A stretch of 64,000 bases of DNA from Engraulis encrasicolus (Eukaryota; Chordata; Actinopteri; Clupeiformes; Engraulidae). The stretch spans positions 55,475,220-55,539,219 of the forward strand of contig NC_085869.1 in assembly GCF_034702125.1 (NCBI RefSeq), in the 5' to 3' direction. Under the pieces are notes generated by a model. It made no database searches. It had not been told where the DNA came from and saw only the letters and a list, made by a program, of their open reading frames with translations. Shown here in pieces: positions 1 through 11,854 of the stretch; the first letter of the stretch is position 1; every line of letters begins with the position of its first letter. A program made the translations under genes and the position numbers.

Positions 1-10
1 TGTTTCCTCA

Positions 11-74
11 TAGAATAGAATAGAATAGAATAGAATAGAATAGAATAGAATAGAATAGAATAGAATAGAATAGG
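11..74. repeat. (TAGAA)n pentanucleotide microsatellite
   Basis: About twelve tandem copies of TAGAA at the window edge. No coding content. Confidence 0.95.
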
Positions 75-147
75 ATAAAGCCTTTACTGTATACACACAT
101 ACAATGATATTTAAAGCCTCTCACACATACATGTAGTGTGAGATATA

Positions 148-1225
148 CAGCTCCAGGCCTTTTTATTAGAATACCATGAAAAAGTTGATTTATTTCCATA
201 ATTCCATCAATAATGTTAATCTGTCATGGATTGTAGATGCATGGCCCAGTTTTTTAACTATTCCAATCATTATTTTTTTTCTTTTTATATACGTTGGCCT
301 TCCAGCTCAAAAAACCCATGAATTGGGGAATTCGCATTATTAGAATATTGTTATAAAATCACATTTTTCTTCATCAAAATTCGGGTCACATTAAATCAGT
401 TGAAATTTGGTACTTTCTACATAACATGCAATGGTCAATACTTGGTTAGGACATTCTCTGTCTGCATAATGGCCATGATGCATTTAACATTGAAGTCAAT
501 GGCAAAAACAGTGCATGGGAGTTATGGAAGCCCAGATATCCTTGATGCTTTGCTGTCAGCTGTTCTTGTTTGTTGACCTGGTACCCCACACTTCCCTCTT
601 CAATATACCCGAAGATTTCCATGCCACGTTTTGGTGTTAACTCACCAGTTTAATTCTAACTCAACAGAAATTAAACCCCATTCATTTTCAATGGGGTTTC
701 ATTTCTGGTTATTTAGAATTAAACTGGTGAGTTAGCGCCAAAACGTGGCATGGAAATCTACAGGGTATATTGAAGAGGGAAGTGTGGGGTACCAGGTCAA
801 CAAACAAGAACAGCTGACAGCAAAGCATCAAGGATATCTGGGCTTCCATAACTCCCATGCACTGTTTTTGCCATTGACTTCAATGTTAAACGCATCATGG
901 CCATTATGAAGACAGAGAATGTCCTAACCAAGTATTGACCATTGCATGTTATGTAGAAAGTACCAAATTTCAACTGATTTAATGTGACCCGAATTTTGAT
1001 GAAGAAAAATGTGATTTTATAACAATATTCTAATAATGCGAATTCCCCAATTCATGGGTTTTTTTAGCTGGAAGGCCAACGTATATAAAAAGAAAAAAAA
1101 TAATGATTGGAATAGTTAAAAAACTGGGCCATGAATCTACAATCCATGACAATTTAACATTATTGATGGAATTATGGAAATAAATCAACTTTTTCATGGT
1201 ATTCTAATAAAAAGGCCTGGAGCTG
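148..1225. mobile_element. Large fold-back (palindromic) DNA element, 1.08 kb
   Basis: The left half (148 to about 660) is repeated in reverse complement by the right half (about 713 to 1225), with a spacer of only a few tens of bases around 686. The termini read CAGCTCCAGGCC / GGCCTGGAGCTG and are flanked by TATA on both sides (144-147 and 1226-1229), consistent with a TA or TATA target duplication. No open reading frame resembles a transposase. I infer a non-autonomous DNA transposon made of two inverted copies. The superfamily is uncertain, although the TA-type target site and CAG terminus recall Tc1/mariner. Confidence 0.85.
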
Positions 1226-1266
1226 TATACTATATACTGTATGTATATATGTAAGTAGGCGCACAC

Positions 1267-1307
1267 TAGCCTATGCGGTCGCTAGGGGCGTCTAGATTTC
1301 TAGGCTA
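1267..1307. mobile_element. 41-bp MITE with 9-bp target duplication
   Basis: A short segment starts TAGCCTA and ends TAGGCTA. It is flanked by the direct repeat GGCGCACAC at 1258-1266 and 1308-1316. Its core (GGTCGCTAGGGGCGTCTAG onward) recurs in a longer copy at 48154-48242, which is also bounded by a 9-bp direct repeat. This marks both as members of one small transposable family. Confidence 0.8.
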
Positions 1308-1731
1308 GGCGCACACATGAATATACATAGAAACATAATTTACAATAAAACTTCTATAAAACTATAAAACTACTGACTACTATAAATGAACTATCCATAA
1401 ACAAAACTAAATCCAACTGGAGGTACAACTTCATATAAAGCAACATAATTATTTGTGTGTGATGTGGAGAGTATACCAAGACAAATTCCTCCCAACAGTT
1501 CCATGTTGAATCTCTTGAATTTTACGTGTATGTCTCCCTGTTCCCTCTCCTCATCCACCCCCTCTCCACTCCTCAGCTCTGATTGTACACAAAAGGCCTT
1601 CATTATCACTACTGTGTAAAATTAGCTCAGGCCTTCTCTACTCATCACTTTTTACATGTTTTTTCTCTCCAACCCCTCCCCTTCCTCCTCTCCCCCGACC
1701 CCCTCTCCCCGCTCCCTGCTCCCTTCCTCAG

Positions 1732-2062
1732 CCCTGATCGTGCACGAGGGGCCCTCGGTGTTCCGGATATTCCACCGGTGGCAGGCGGTCAACCAGCAGT
1801 GGAAGGTTCTGAACTATGACAAGAGCAAGGACAGCGAGAAAATCGCAGCCGCCAACGCTGCCGCTGCCGCAGCAACCGCAGCCGCAGCAGCCGCGGAGCG
1901 CGAGTGGACGCTCTCTCTCCTGCACCAGTGCGTGGAGGCCGGCCCAGACGCCTCCCCCACCTCCTCATTGGTGGCCGCCGTCGCCATGGACGCAGTGGTC
2001 ACGCCCAGAACCGCCGAGGCGGTTGCTATGGTGGCCATGATGGGGACAGAGGATAACGGTGA

Positions 2063-2093
<31 letters not shown>

Positions 2094-2384
2094 GATGGGA
2101 CAGGTGTGAGGGTGGGTGAAGGGGCGGTGACAGCAGCAGGGACAGGGACAGGTACAGGTGCTGGAGTGGACTCACACAATTCCCAGGTTAACCAGCAGGC
2201 CAATGGGATTGGCATAGCTGGGCCCAATAACAACAACCAGCAGCAGCAGCAACAGCAGCAGCACTATGCGTACAACTTCCTGCAGCTGTTCACCACCCAC
2301 CTGAGAGCCCCCCAGGAGCCCCGGGGGCAGCCTCCCCCCAGCAGCAGCAGCCGAGAGCTGGTCATGAGGGTCACTACGGTCTGA
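1732..2384 (+). CDS. Terminal coding exon of an unrecognised gene (partial)
   Basis: A pyrimidine-rich tract ending in CAG at 1729-1731 is a strong acceptor. The exon then opens in the second base of a codon and runs 217 codons to TGA at 2382-2384. The first ~35 residues are complex and basic/aromatic ([20 protein letters not shown], then a [10 protein letters not shown] stretch) and look like genuine protein. The rest is low complexity: an alanine-rich run near residue 45, an aspartate-rich run near 130, NNNN plus polyQ near 180, and a more ordered [11 protein letters not shown] segment. The chain ends VTTV, which fits a class I PDZ-binding C-terminus. Upstream exons lie outside the window. 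I do not recognise the family. The GC-rich codon use and the acceptor support a real exon, but the low-complexity part could be poorly conserved. Confidence 0.6.
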
Positions 2385-2576
2385 GGCTCGGACTGAAGCC
2401 TACCTGGGGGAGGACTGGAGGGCTGGGTGTACTGAGGACTGCGGCTAGCTGAACTGAGTGGAGGATTAATGGGGCTCAGTCGAGCTCTTATGTTCATCAA
2501 AAGCAGCAATTTTCTAAAAACAAAACAAAAAAATAATGTGACTTCTTGTATGTATCTGTGTGTATGTATAGGCTCA

Positions 2577-2648
<72 letters not shown>

Positions 2649-2985
2649 TGTGTCTCTGTGTGTGTCTGTGTGTGTCTGTGTCTGTGTGTGTCTGTGTGTG
2701 TCTGTGTGTTTGTGTGTGTGTGATGTTTTTATGCCTGCCTGTGTGTGTTTATCTGTCTGTCTGTCTACATGTCTTTAAAAGGCACTGTGCATCTGTCTTT
2801 CTGATTAAAAGCAACAATCAATGTGTTCGATTGGTTTTGAATAGCAAAAGGTGCCACTATTGATTGTCAGACATATAAAAAAAACACACCAAGGCAAGAA
2901 GGTCCCTGGACAGCCTCTCAGGCCCATGTAATGCATTTATTCATCAGTGTTGAGACCCCTGTTCTATTGCTAATGTGGAGTCATC
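2385..2985 (+). other. Probable 3' UTR and GT-repeat region
   Basis: Sequence after the stop of the upstream gene. It contains a long (TG)n run at 2579-2735 with TCTG interruptions. An ATTAAA hexamer at 2804-2809 is the only polyadenylation-like signal I noticed, so the transcript end is only a guess. Confidence 0.35.
2579..2735. repeat. (TG)n microsatellite
   Basis: Pure TG for about 65 bp, then TG mixed with TCTG units. Confidence 0.95.
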
Positions 2986-3157
2986 ACACACACACACACA
3001 CACGCACACACACACACGCACACACACACAAGCACCAAATGCACGCACACACAAACACCCACACACGCGCGTGCACACACACACGCACGCACACACACAC
3101 ACACACACATACACACACGCCCTCACAAACACCAAACACACACACAGAAACACCTAA

Positions 3158-3222
<65 letters not shown>
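2985..3222. repeat. (CA)n compound microsatellite
   Basis: CA repeats with interspersed CACG and AAACACC units, ending in a long pure CA run. Confidence 0.95.
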
Positions 3223-3223
<1 letters not shown>

Positions 3224-3760
3224 GTAAGCCCTGCAGAGATGTCCCTCACCGGCTCCAGATAATGGCCTTCAGAACTTTTCAGTCTTGTCTTCAAAAAGTG
3301 GAAGACTACAGCATCAGGCACTCCCTCTACTTTTACTTGACCACTTAAAGCAACACCAAGTAGTTTTTAGTTCTGTGTCATGCACATCCCTACACAACCT
3401 TTTAGACAATATTGCAGCAGATGTATGGGTCAGAAACTAGTTGGCTTTTGCAACTTTGGTAATATGTCTTTGGTGAATCATCATTTGAGTCAGAGTAGCC
3501 ACTCTACAGATCTACAGAAAGATCTGCAAACATACTGTGTGCAGTTATGAGGAAGAGCGCAGAGGGGTTTGTGAAACATGTTAGAACAGAGGTAGAATGA
3601 GGCGATGTTTGTGTGTGTTGGGGAGGTGAGGGAGTTGCTGATGGTGAGTGTGTTTACACCAATGGAGCTCGGAGCAGAGTGAGGAGGATTATGAGTTGGT
3701 GTCGTGGGGAGGTGGAAGGTGTGTAGTCCCTTACCAGACACCGTCCTGCCACTGGGTCAT

Positions 3761-3867
3761 TGTAATAGTCACTGGAAAAACTTAACTACCATAGTACTAC
3801 ACCACTATAACAGTGCACTGGGCCTTTAGTAATACATTACTAGTTGGCCATTTCCATTCTGGTAACA
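3761..3867. repeat. Dispersed repeat, copy 1
   Basis: It shares TGTAATAGTCACTG, ACTACCATAGTACTACACCA and CCATTCTGGTAACA in the same order with 36054-36157. This copy carries no hAT insertion at the start and so preserves the pre-integration site of the element at 35847-36053. Confidence 0.75.
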
Positions 3868-4473
3868 GCTAATTTATAAAATGGGTAGTGTCGTAAGGGG
3901 TTAAGTTCTAACAGTTTGCGTAGCAAGGAGATGGAGGGGGATGAGCGTGAGGTGTTTAAGTTCTATGGACAAAGGCATAGAGAGGGGTTGAAAGGAGAGA
4001 GGGAGGGGGAGATGGTGTTTACACCCCAAGGGGCCGAGGCAGATGTTGAAGGGGATTGAAGTGGGTTCCTGGCGCTGCTGTTTACCCATCAGCCACCACA
4101 GCCAGATGCTGAGATATAGTGGAGTGGAGTTTCTGATCGTGATGTTTACACACACGGAGGCAGAGCGAGGAGATGGGAGAGAGAGGGTGTGGGATGGTGA
4201 TGGCAGAGGGGGTGTGTGATGGTGATGGTAATTGAGTTTATACCTATGGGGGGCAGAGAGGCAGATGCTGGAGGGGTTGGTGGGTGGTGATGGTATGTAC
4301 GTATCAACCATGAGATGAAAGCAGATTCTATTGGGTGGAATGGGGGTGCTGAAGGTATTTAGGCAGAGCCAGGAGAAAAGAAAAGAGGGTGTGGAGATGT
4401 TGGTGTGGAATGTGTGTTTCATCCATGAGGAATGGAGAAATGGATGCTGGGGTAGTTTGGACGTGCAGGTTAC

Positions 4474-4578
4474 GTGCACTTGAGCAGGGCACCTATTCCC
4501 CACACTGCTCCAGGGACTGTAACCAATGCCCTGTAATACCTGGGCACTTTGGATAACAGCGAATGTCAGCTAAGTGTA
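4474..4578 (+). mobile_element. 3' part of a fish tRNA-type SINE
   Basis: It contains the CACTTGAGCAGGGCACCT and CCACACTGCTCCAGGGACTG body segments and a tail related to ACTTTGGATAACAGCGAATG. The same tail type is found on tRNA-derived fish SINEs. The 5' tRNA-like head is missing, and the tail is interrupted by the MITE starting at 4579. Confidence 0.7.
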
Positions 4579-4845
4579 AGGGCTTCCGCACACCGGCTCC
4601 GACAAAGTGCTGAGCACTGCTCAGCTAAAATTCGATTCCATTGTTTTCAATAGAACAGCGCACACTGGCGGCGATGTCCGTGGACATTGGCCGATGTCGG
4701 ATAGCAATTAGAGACGAGTTCTATTTTGTCGGCGCCGCCCATTGACTATCAATGCAATGTTCGTGTGAAATTTGGTTTGGGGGTCCGAATTCTGTTGGAA
4801 GCAAAAGTGTGCCGCACTTTGCAGGAGCCGGTGTACGGAAGCCCT
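4579..4845. mobile_element. 267-bp MITE inserted in a SINE tail
   Basis: Terminal inverted repeats of 22 bp differ at one position: AGGGCTTCCGCACACCGGCT at the left, with the complementary GCCGGTGTACGGAAGCCCT at the right. The interior has no open reading frame of note. Flanking bases do not give a clean target duplication. Confidence 0.8.
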
Positions 4846-5271
4846 AATGTGCACGTAATAACATGGGAGTAGTGGGGGGGGTTTTACCCATGGGGGGCAT
4901 ATTGAGCACAGTTATAGCAAATGGATTGAGGGGAAGGGGGATGGAGTAGGGCATGTAGAGGGGAGATGGTGGAGGATGACTGATGGTATTTATACACTAC
5001 ATCAACCATGGGATGAAAGCAGGTATTGTACAGGGTGGAGTACCTGTAGGCTGCTGAAGGTGTTTACACCAATTATAAGCCAGGAGAAAAGAAAGAGGGG
5101 TTGGAAATGTTGATGTGGAATGTGTTTCAGCCATGAGGAATGGAGGTTGATGCTGGGGCAGTGTGTATTTACACTCGTGTAGTTTATGTAGGCAAAGTAA
5201 GGAAATTGGATGGGGGACTTGTGGGCTGGTGGTTCTACATCCATGCTGGGGAGGTTGTTGGAGGCAGACTC

Positions 5272-5464
5272 GTACGAAATCCTGAATTGAATGAATTGAA
5301 ATTCACAGTAATGCCATAATGTGAACACTAGGTGGTGGTGTTCTATGTACTCTCAATGGGTGGTGTAGATTAAATTCAAAGAAATTCAAGGTAATGACAC
5401 CACCTAGTGTTCGTATTATGGCATTACTTTGAATTTCAATTCATTCAATTCAGAATTTCGTACA
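5272..5464. repeat. Short fold-back repeat
   Basis: The two ends are inverted copies. GTACGAAAT, TTGAATGAATTGAAATTCA and ACACTAGGTGGTG at the left reappear reversed at the right, ending in ATTTCGTAC. Non-coding MITE-like element. Confidence 0.75.
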
Positions 5465-6018
5465 AGCCTGGTTGGAGATAAAGAAAAGAAGATGAATCTG
5501 CACACTGTTGCTGCTCACCGATTTACTAACACAACATGTTGACCTTACGTAGGTGAGCAGCAACACTGTGTAGAATTTTCCTCCTTTCTTTATGCTTTTA
5601 CTCTTTTTTTTTATCCGTCACCTGTTAAATGGGATCTAAGCGCATTTTTTAAACACTACTTTTTGAATGTAGGAGGTGGTATGGAGGAGGGAGATGATTG
5701 GGGATGGAGTAGATGGAGTTGGGATGGTGACACCGTGATGGTGTTCTCACCCATGGGGGACATGTTGAGCACAGTTAGCACAATTGAGGGAATGACGACT
5801 GATAGAGCAATTGTATTGAGGGGAAGGGGGGACTAATGGCGTTTTCAGCCATTATGGCATGTGGCGGGCGACGGTGGGCAGAAACAGAGGGGGAGGGGTG
5901 GCGGTGCTAATAGCGATGTTGTTTACAGCAGGCAAGGGGCATGGGCAGGGAACATGCTCATCGAGTCATGATAGAGCAGTATGACTACAGCGGAACAACA
6001 GACAACCAAAGAGCCAAA

Positions 6019-6310
<292 letters not shown>

Positions 6311-6466
6311 GCACTTACATCAATGGGAGAGGATAGGGGGGTAGTCATGATGGGGCACAATGACTCCTCTACTCCTCTAACACCGCATGCTACCCAAGAG
6401 CTCCCCGGCAACAGTTGATGACTCATGTTGCTCCACACTCATCCGCTTGCTAGGGCATGTGCAATC

Positions 6467-6576
6467 GCACGCACGTACACACGTACACACATGCACACAC
6501 ACACGCTCACGCCATAGACATGCACGCGCACACATAGACATACACACAAACATACAGCAATAATCAGCAGGCCCGA

Positions 6577-6660
<84 letters not shown>
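6467..6660. repeat. (CA)n microsatellite
   Basis: Imperfect CA/CACG repeats followed by a pure CA run from about 6580. Confidence 0.95.
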
Positions 6661-6663
<3 letters not shown>

Positions 6664-6817
6664 AGAACATTAGCCTTTTATTCCTCTCCCATGGCAGCTG
6701 ATGCTGCAGTTAGTGTAGCATCATGATTGTTATTCAGAATGATGTCCATTACAAGGGGCCACATCACACAACAGTAGCAGGATATCTCACCACCAGGCCC
6801 ACTCAGCGTGTGTCCCC

Positions 6818-6875
6818 ACACACACGGACGCACACACACACATGGACACACACATGGACACATGCACATGCTCAT

Positions 6876-6972
<97 letters not shown>
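6818..6972. repeat. (CA)n microsatellite
   Basis: Imperfect CACATGGA units, then a pure CA run of about 90 bp. Confidence 0.95.
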
Positions 6973-6973
<1 letters not shown>

Positions 6974-8218
6974 TAACACAAAAACCATCAGAACAATATC
7001 CCTACATTGCCCAGACTCAACACTAGGGCCTCCTGAAATACAGTAGGCCTACGTATATGTCTTTTTGTGAATAAATAAATCTGTCCAGAGATGCAGACTA
7101 ATGTAGATACGTATATATATTTTGGATTGTTAACTTTATTATTTATTATTATGTCTAACTTGCAGTATAAGCTTTTCTTACTGTGTCAGACAGTCATCTT
7201 TAAAATTGTCTCTCGTTTTTCCCGCTCAAATATCCAAGAACGTGTGTCTGTTGGAGTGTGTGTTTATCCCCGTCAGCTCAGCTTCGTGACGAAACGTAGC
7301 CTCTGGTTATATTCAAACTCGCATAGCTGGGAGATAAACTCATCCTTGACTGTAATACCCCTTTCATAACACACTTGTCTAATGGAACAGAGTGAGTACA
7401 GTACACAGTGTATTGACCATTACTGTAATCCCTTTACTAAACAACAGCTCTCAGACGGAGATAGATAATGTACTGTTGGTTACAGTAACCCAGACGTCCA
7501 TGTGACCATATGACTGTTCTCGAAATGACTCTCATGGTTTGACTTGGGGCCGAGTACTTACAATATTTTTTGCAGTGTGCAGTCAACACTTCAGGTGTTG
7601 AATTAACACCAAATGATTCTACCATATGTATTGAACTGTACAAAGACAAACCAATGTAACTCGACCACAACGATGTAGTGAATTATGCAGTGAACAAACG
7701 CTTTGGACACAAATGGCTTCAGATTAAAGGCACATTCCATACTAAAGATTCTAGAATGCCCCACTCTAGAATTTCAGGGTGTTCTATTGGTCCCAATAGA
7801 GGTTCCATCTGTTTTGGTTTATTAAAACAGGCACACACTGCACACACCATACACGCCATTTTGTCCAAGTGGGTTCAGAAAAAGCCTGGTATGAGATGGA
7901 TATTTTGAATAGCAACATTGACAACTGTGACAAAATACAGCATTTATTTACTTTAAATAAATGTCTTTTTGTAATTATTTCAGTCTGAGTTTATTTATTT
8001 TTTGGATGATGTGTGCATTCTTCTGAATGTATTCAATATTTTATGGTCAATGTGTCTGACTGTCTTCTGTCTGAAAAGGAGATGCAAGAACAATGAACAT
8101 GGACACATGCACACACCTGAATATCTAGGCTACCTGCCGTTCATGTGCACCTGTGTCTCTCTTGCCAAGACAAATTGCAGCAAAACTCTTTCATACCTGA
8201 CCACCAGACACAGCTGCG
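6973..8218. other. Intergenic, no gene seen
   Basis: AT-rich unique-looking DNA with only short open frames. A GTGTTGAATTAACAC-like motif near 7595 resembles motifs near 15150 and 27210 and may be a small dispersed repeat. Confidence 0.5.
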
Positions 8219-8256
8219 TGCATGCGTGCATGTGTGCGTGTGTGCGTGTGTGCGTG

Positions 8257-8311
<55 letters not shown>

Positions 8312-8324
8312 GTGTGTGTGTGTG

Positions 8325-8404
<80 letters not shown>
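8219..8404. repeat. (GT)n microsatellite
   Basis: GTGC/GTGT mixture followed by pure GT. Confidence 0.95.
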
Positions 8405-8405
<1 letters not shown>

Positions 8406-8434
8406 CCAATCAGGCTAAGCAGGTAAGTATACCC

Positions 8435-8726
8435 AGAGCCATGAAATTGAGTTGTGACAACTGGGGAACAGGAAGTCGTTTGGTGACATGATTCACGTTC
8501 AGTAGATTCAAATAATTCTCATAGAACTACTACTTAACAAGCATGTATTACAATTAATATATGTATTTTTACTGCACTTTCTGTTTTCGGCGGTCACTTC
8601 CTGGAACTATTTTGGAACTATGTCAATGGCGATCTCAGTGTTAAACGCTCCATGAGCCTCCATCTTTGTGTACAAATGGGACACGGAGGTCAATGGGATT
8701 GGCCTTACTCTATCTGTCATGGCTCT
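8435..8726 (-). mobile_element. MITE copy, AGAGCCATG termini
   Basis: It starts AGAGCCATG and ends CATGGCTCT. The reverse complement aligns along its length with 34930-35266, sharing CACAAAGATGG, GATCGCCA, AGTTCCAGGAAGTGA and the GGAACAGGAAGTCG segment. It is a dispersed non-coding element present twice in the window in opposite orientations. Confidence 0.75.
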
Positions 8727-9096
8727 ACGTATACCTGGCCCACCTGACTGCTTAAGAATTGGTTCAGAATCGGTTGGCCACGGCAGGGCCTGCAGGCTTC
8801 TCTCTATAGAGAGGCATAGTAGCAGGCTTTCCTATAGAGGAGCAGGTTGCTGAGAGTTCACTTCCCATAATGTGCCCCGAGTCCTCCCTTGGTATGTTCT
8901 TGTACTCTTCCATTTATTTTTTTACTGTGCCTCTCTTTCTCTTTTCTGTAGTCTTTGTCTTTCTCGCTCCCCCTTTTCCTGTCTTGCTCTCACTCTTTTG
9001 CTCTCATTCTCACTGTGTCCCATCCTCCACTTTTTCTATGGGATACTGGAAGAGATGGAGCGTAAAAGTGAGAACACTGGCCTGACTGTCCAGTCT
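8727..9096. other. Intergenic, no gene seen
   Basis: Pyrimidine-rich stretch (8900-9030) without any supported coding exon. Confidence 0.4.
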
Positions 9097-9178
9097 CTGT
9101 CATCCAGCAGTGAATATAAGAGAGAGAGGGGGGGGGGGGATACAGAGAGAGAGAGAAAGAGAGAGAGAGAAAGAGAGA

Positions 9179-9230
<52 letters not shown>

Positions 9231-9297
9231 CATCCTGCAGTACAGTGAATATAAGGGAGACTCCCAGACCCCCTGAGTCTTAGGAAAGAGAGAGAGC

Positions 9298-9336
<39 letters not shown>

Positions 9337-9393
9337 CATCCTGCAGTTCAGTGAATATAAGGGAGACTCCCAGACCCCCTGAGTCCTGTCAAG
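9097..9393. repeat. Tandem duplication with (GA)n cores
   Basis: A unit containing GTCATCCTGCAGTTCAGTGA, ATATAAGGGAGACTCC and CAGACCCCCTGAGTC occurs at about 9228-9280 and 9333-9391. A diverged relative sits at 9097. The units are separated by (GA)n tracts of variable length. Confidence 0.85.
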
Positions 9394-9665
9394 CAGCTCA
9401 ACCCAGACAGCAGACGTGTGATGTATGTAGGCTGGGCAGCAGCAGGAAAACACTCAGCAGCCTTATTTTGACTATACTCCTCCATGCTGTATGGATCTAC
9501 TGTAACCTGCCTTCACGGCTCGCCAGGAGGGGGGGTGTTCAGATGATTTCAACCTTGGCCTGCTCAAATCCCTCAGTGGCCCTGACTTCAGGATCGTTAT
9601 TAAAGAACATGTGCCGCATGGTGACAGCTGACACTTTCTGTGTTTGTTAAAATGTTATGGCCCTA

Positions 9666-9932
9666 CCAGGAGTCCGTTTCTCGATTCTTGCCTTTGCTAA
9701 CCGTCTTAAGTCGGTCTTGAGTTGGTCGTAAGTTGCTCTTGAGTTGGTCTTAAGTTGGTCTTAAGTTGGTCTTCAGTCGGTCTTTAGACGCAAGACCAAC
9801 TTAAGAATAACTTAAGAACAACTTAAGAACAACTTAAGACCAACTCAAGACCTTGGTTACAACGTTGGTCTTAAGAACGAACAAAATGGCTAAAGTCGTT
9901 AGCAAAGGCACTGTCGAGAAACGACCCCCAGG
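9666..9932. repeat. Fold-back element with internal short tandem repeats
   Basis: The ends are inverted copies, containing CGTTTCTCGA and CCTTTGCTAA at the left and TTAGCAAAGG and TCGAGAAACG at the right. The interior of each arm is a run of about 10-bp units, AGTTGGTCTT on one side and AAGACCAACT on the other, so the whole 267 bp can fold on itself. Confidence 0.8.
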
Positions 9933-11780
9933 ACTAACTGCTCTCCAGGTCCCCACCCTACTGACTGTACTCTCGTCCTCTGCTGTCTCTGCCTCTGTCT
10001 GTCTGTTTCTCTCGCTTTCCCGCTTTTCCCCCCACAGGTTAAATGGGTCTTTGTTCACACTGGCTCCGTCTTCTGGCAGATGAAGTTAGGTGTGTCTTAT
10101 GCATGGAAGAGTTCATTTTTAATATATTAGTTACACATAGTTAGTTATGTAGGCAAACACATGGTTTGATTGACAGATCGATCTTTTGTAGATTATTCCA
10201 TGATCTTAGTCTAATGGTTTGTAGGCTTCTTGGGTTTGGGTGCTCTTTGAGTCCAAGGTATTGTACATCCAGTGACCATAATATTTACATTGTTTTTGTG
10301 GGATCAAATGTTGGAATGAAATTAATCTCAGCTTTGACTGGGATTTATTGTATAATATTGAGCTTCTGTTAAGGGTTTTTTTTCTGACAGTACTTGGAAA
10401 TCCCCTGTAACTGAGTTGAGCCAAACTTTTGCTCAGGTTTTCCTTCCATTATACAACCTACCTTTATAATCTGCATTATTTATTTTCGTTGAAGACACGC
10501 TTATTGTTATTTATAACTCTGTATGGACTGTCTCTTTCTCAAGCCAGAAGAATACTGAGGAGACTCGCTCATCAAACAAAAATCTGTTCTCTGAGACATT
10601 ATTGCTTGGTGATTTCAGTACCTTACTTCCCAGTACCCCTCTGTGATTTGAACTATGGCTGAGTTTCAACTCCAACCACAAGTCATCTTACTTTCCCTCT
10701 TCTTCCACCTGGTGCCAAACGCTACGCTACTCTCAGTGGGGTGGTGACATTTATCACTGTCAAAGTTGAACACCAGGTTAGTGAGTGCATGGTTAAAGCC
10801 TGCATATCCTGATTCTCACCATGGGAGTAGGACCAAACAAAGTAGTGATAAATGAAAGTAAAAAGCCGCCAGCCAGCCAAACAACAGACAGAGATGGATG
10901 AACTTCTAGCGGAATTTCAAGTTCAGGGATATCCTGGGGATGGATTATTGTTGATAACATGGTTTTATTTCAATGGAATGGAAAACCCACACCAAAAAAT
11001 GAATGGAATGGAAAACAGTAAATGAGGCGATGTGTTTATAGGTCTTTGAACATGGCAGGGTCATGATTGAAAACAGGCAAACTGCATCAATGGGTTTTAT
11101 GTCAATACTTGTTAGAACAAGATGTTTACAGGCACAGTCAGTCCCATACTGTAGTGGTCTCTGCCATTCATCTCTCACACCCTCCTCCCACCTCTCTTTC
11201 TCTCATACAGCAATTATTTACGCACAGACACATGGACATTACTCTGCCCAGAAGCAGAGAGGACATCTGATTTTAAATCCTGTCTGCGCAATGTGCCAAT
11301 TCCACATCCTGGGTGCACATATGTGCCAGCAGAGAGAATAGTCTCTAGCTGTGGGAATAGTCTGTTTTATATGTACAAAATACTATAAAAATGGTTTCAA
11401 GTGTCTGGGATCACATACTGCATAATTTTCAAAGATAATTCTAGATCCATAGATCATGCAATCATGACAGTAGAACAAAAACAAATCACATGAATATAAA
11501 TAAATACATTAAAAAATTGTCTGTCAGCCTTTTATTTATTTTTTCTTTCCTTTTTCATCCAGTTGTTTTGTTGCTTTCTTGCTTTTTCCGTTTTGTTTTG
11601 TTTTGTTTTGTTTTGTTTTAAGACTAGTCTGGGTGGAACACAATAAATGACTGCCAAGACCTACTGTTGGGAAAGTGGAAAAATGACAGTCATTTCAGGT
11701 TAGGAGTCTTCAGTGCTGACATCAAAAAAGGTAGCTGAACCAGCAGTGGACAGCCACGCCAGAGGGGATGAGTCATCCAC

Positions 11781-11784
<4 letters not shown>
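9933..11784. other. Intergenic, no gene seen
   Basis: Mostly unique AT-rich DNA with a short (TTTTG)n run near 11592-11617. Open frames are short and show no recognisable protein. Confidence 0.5.

Positions 11785-11849
<65 letters not shown>
11785..11849. repeat. (CT)n microsatellite
   Basis: Pure CT for about 65 bp. Confidence 0.95.

Positions 11850-11854
<5 letters not shown>

Larger units (their letters stand above)
3223..5940. repeat. Degenerate duplicated GT/AG-rich block
   Basis: No gene is seen here. Segments recur imperfectly. 4351-4452 and 5056-5156 share GGTGTTTA, the CCAGGAGAAAAGAAA tract, ATGTTG(G/A)TGTGGAATGTGT and GCCATGAGGAATGGAG. 4883-4940 resembles 5749-5830 (CCCATGGGGG, TTGAGCACAGTTA, GAGGGGAAGGGGG). 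The block looks like old tandem duplication since invaded by a SINE and MITEs listed separately. Confidence 0.6.
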
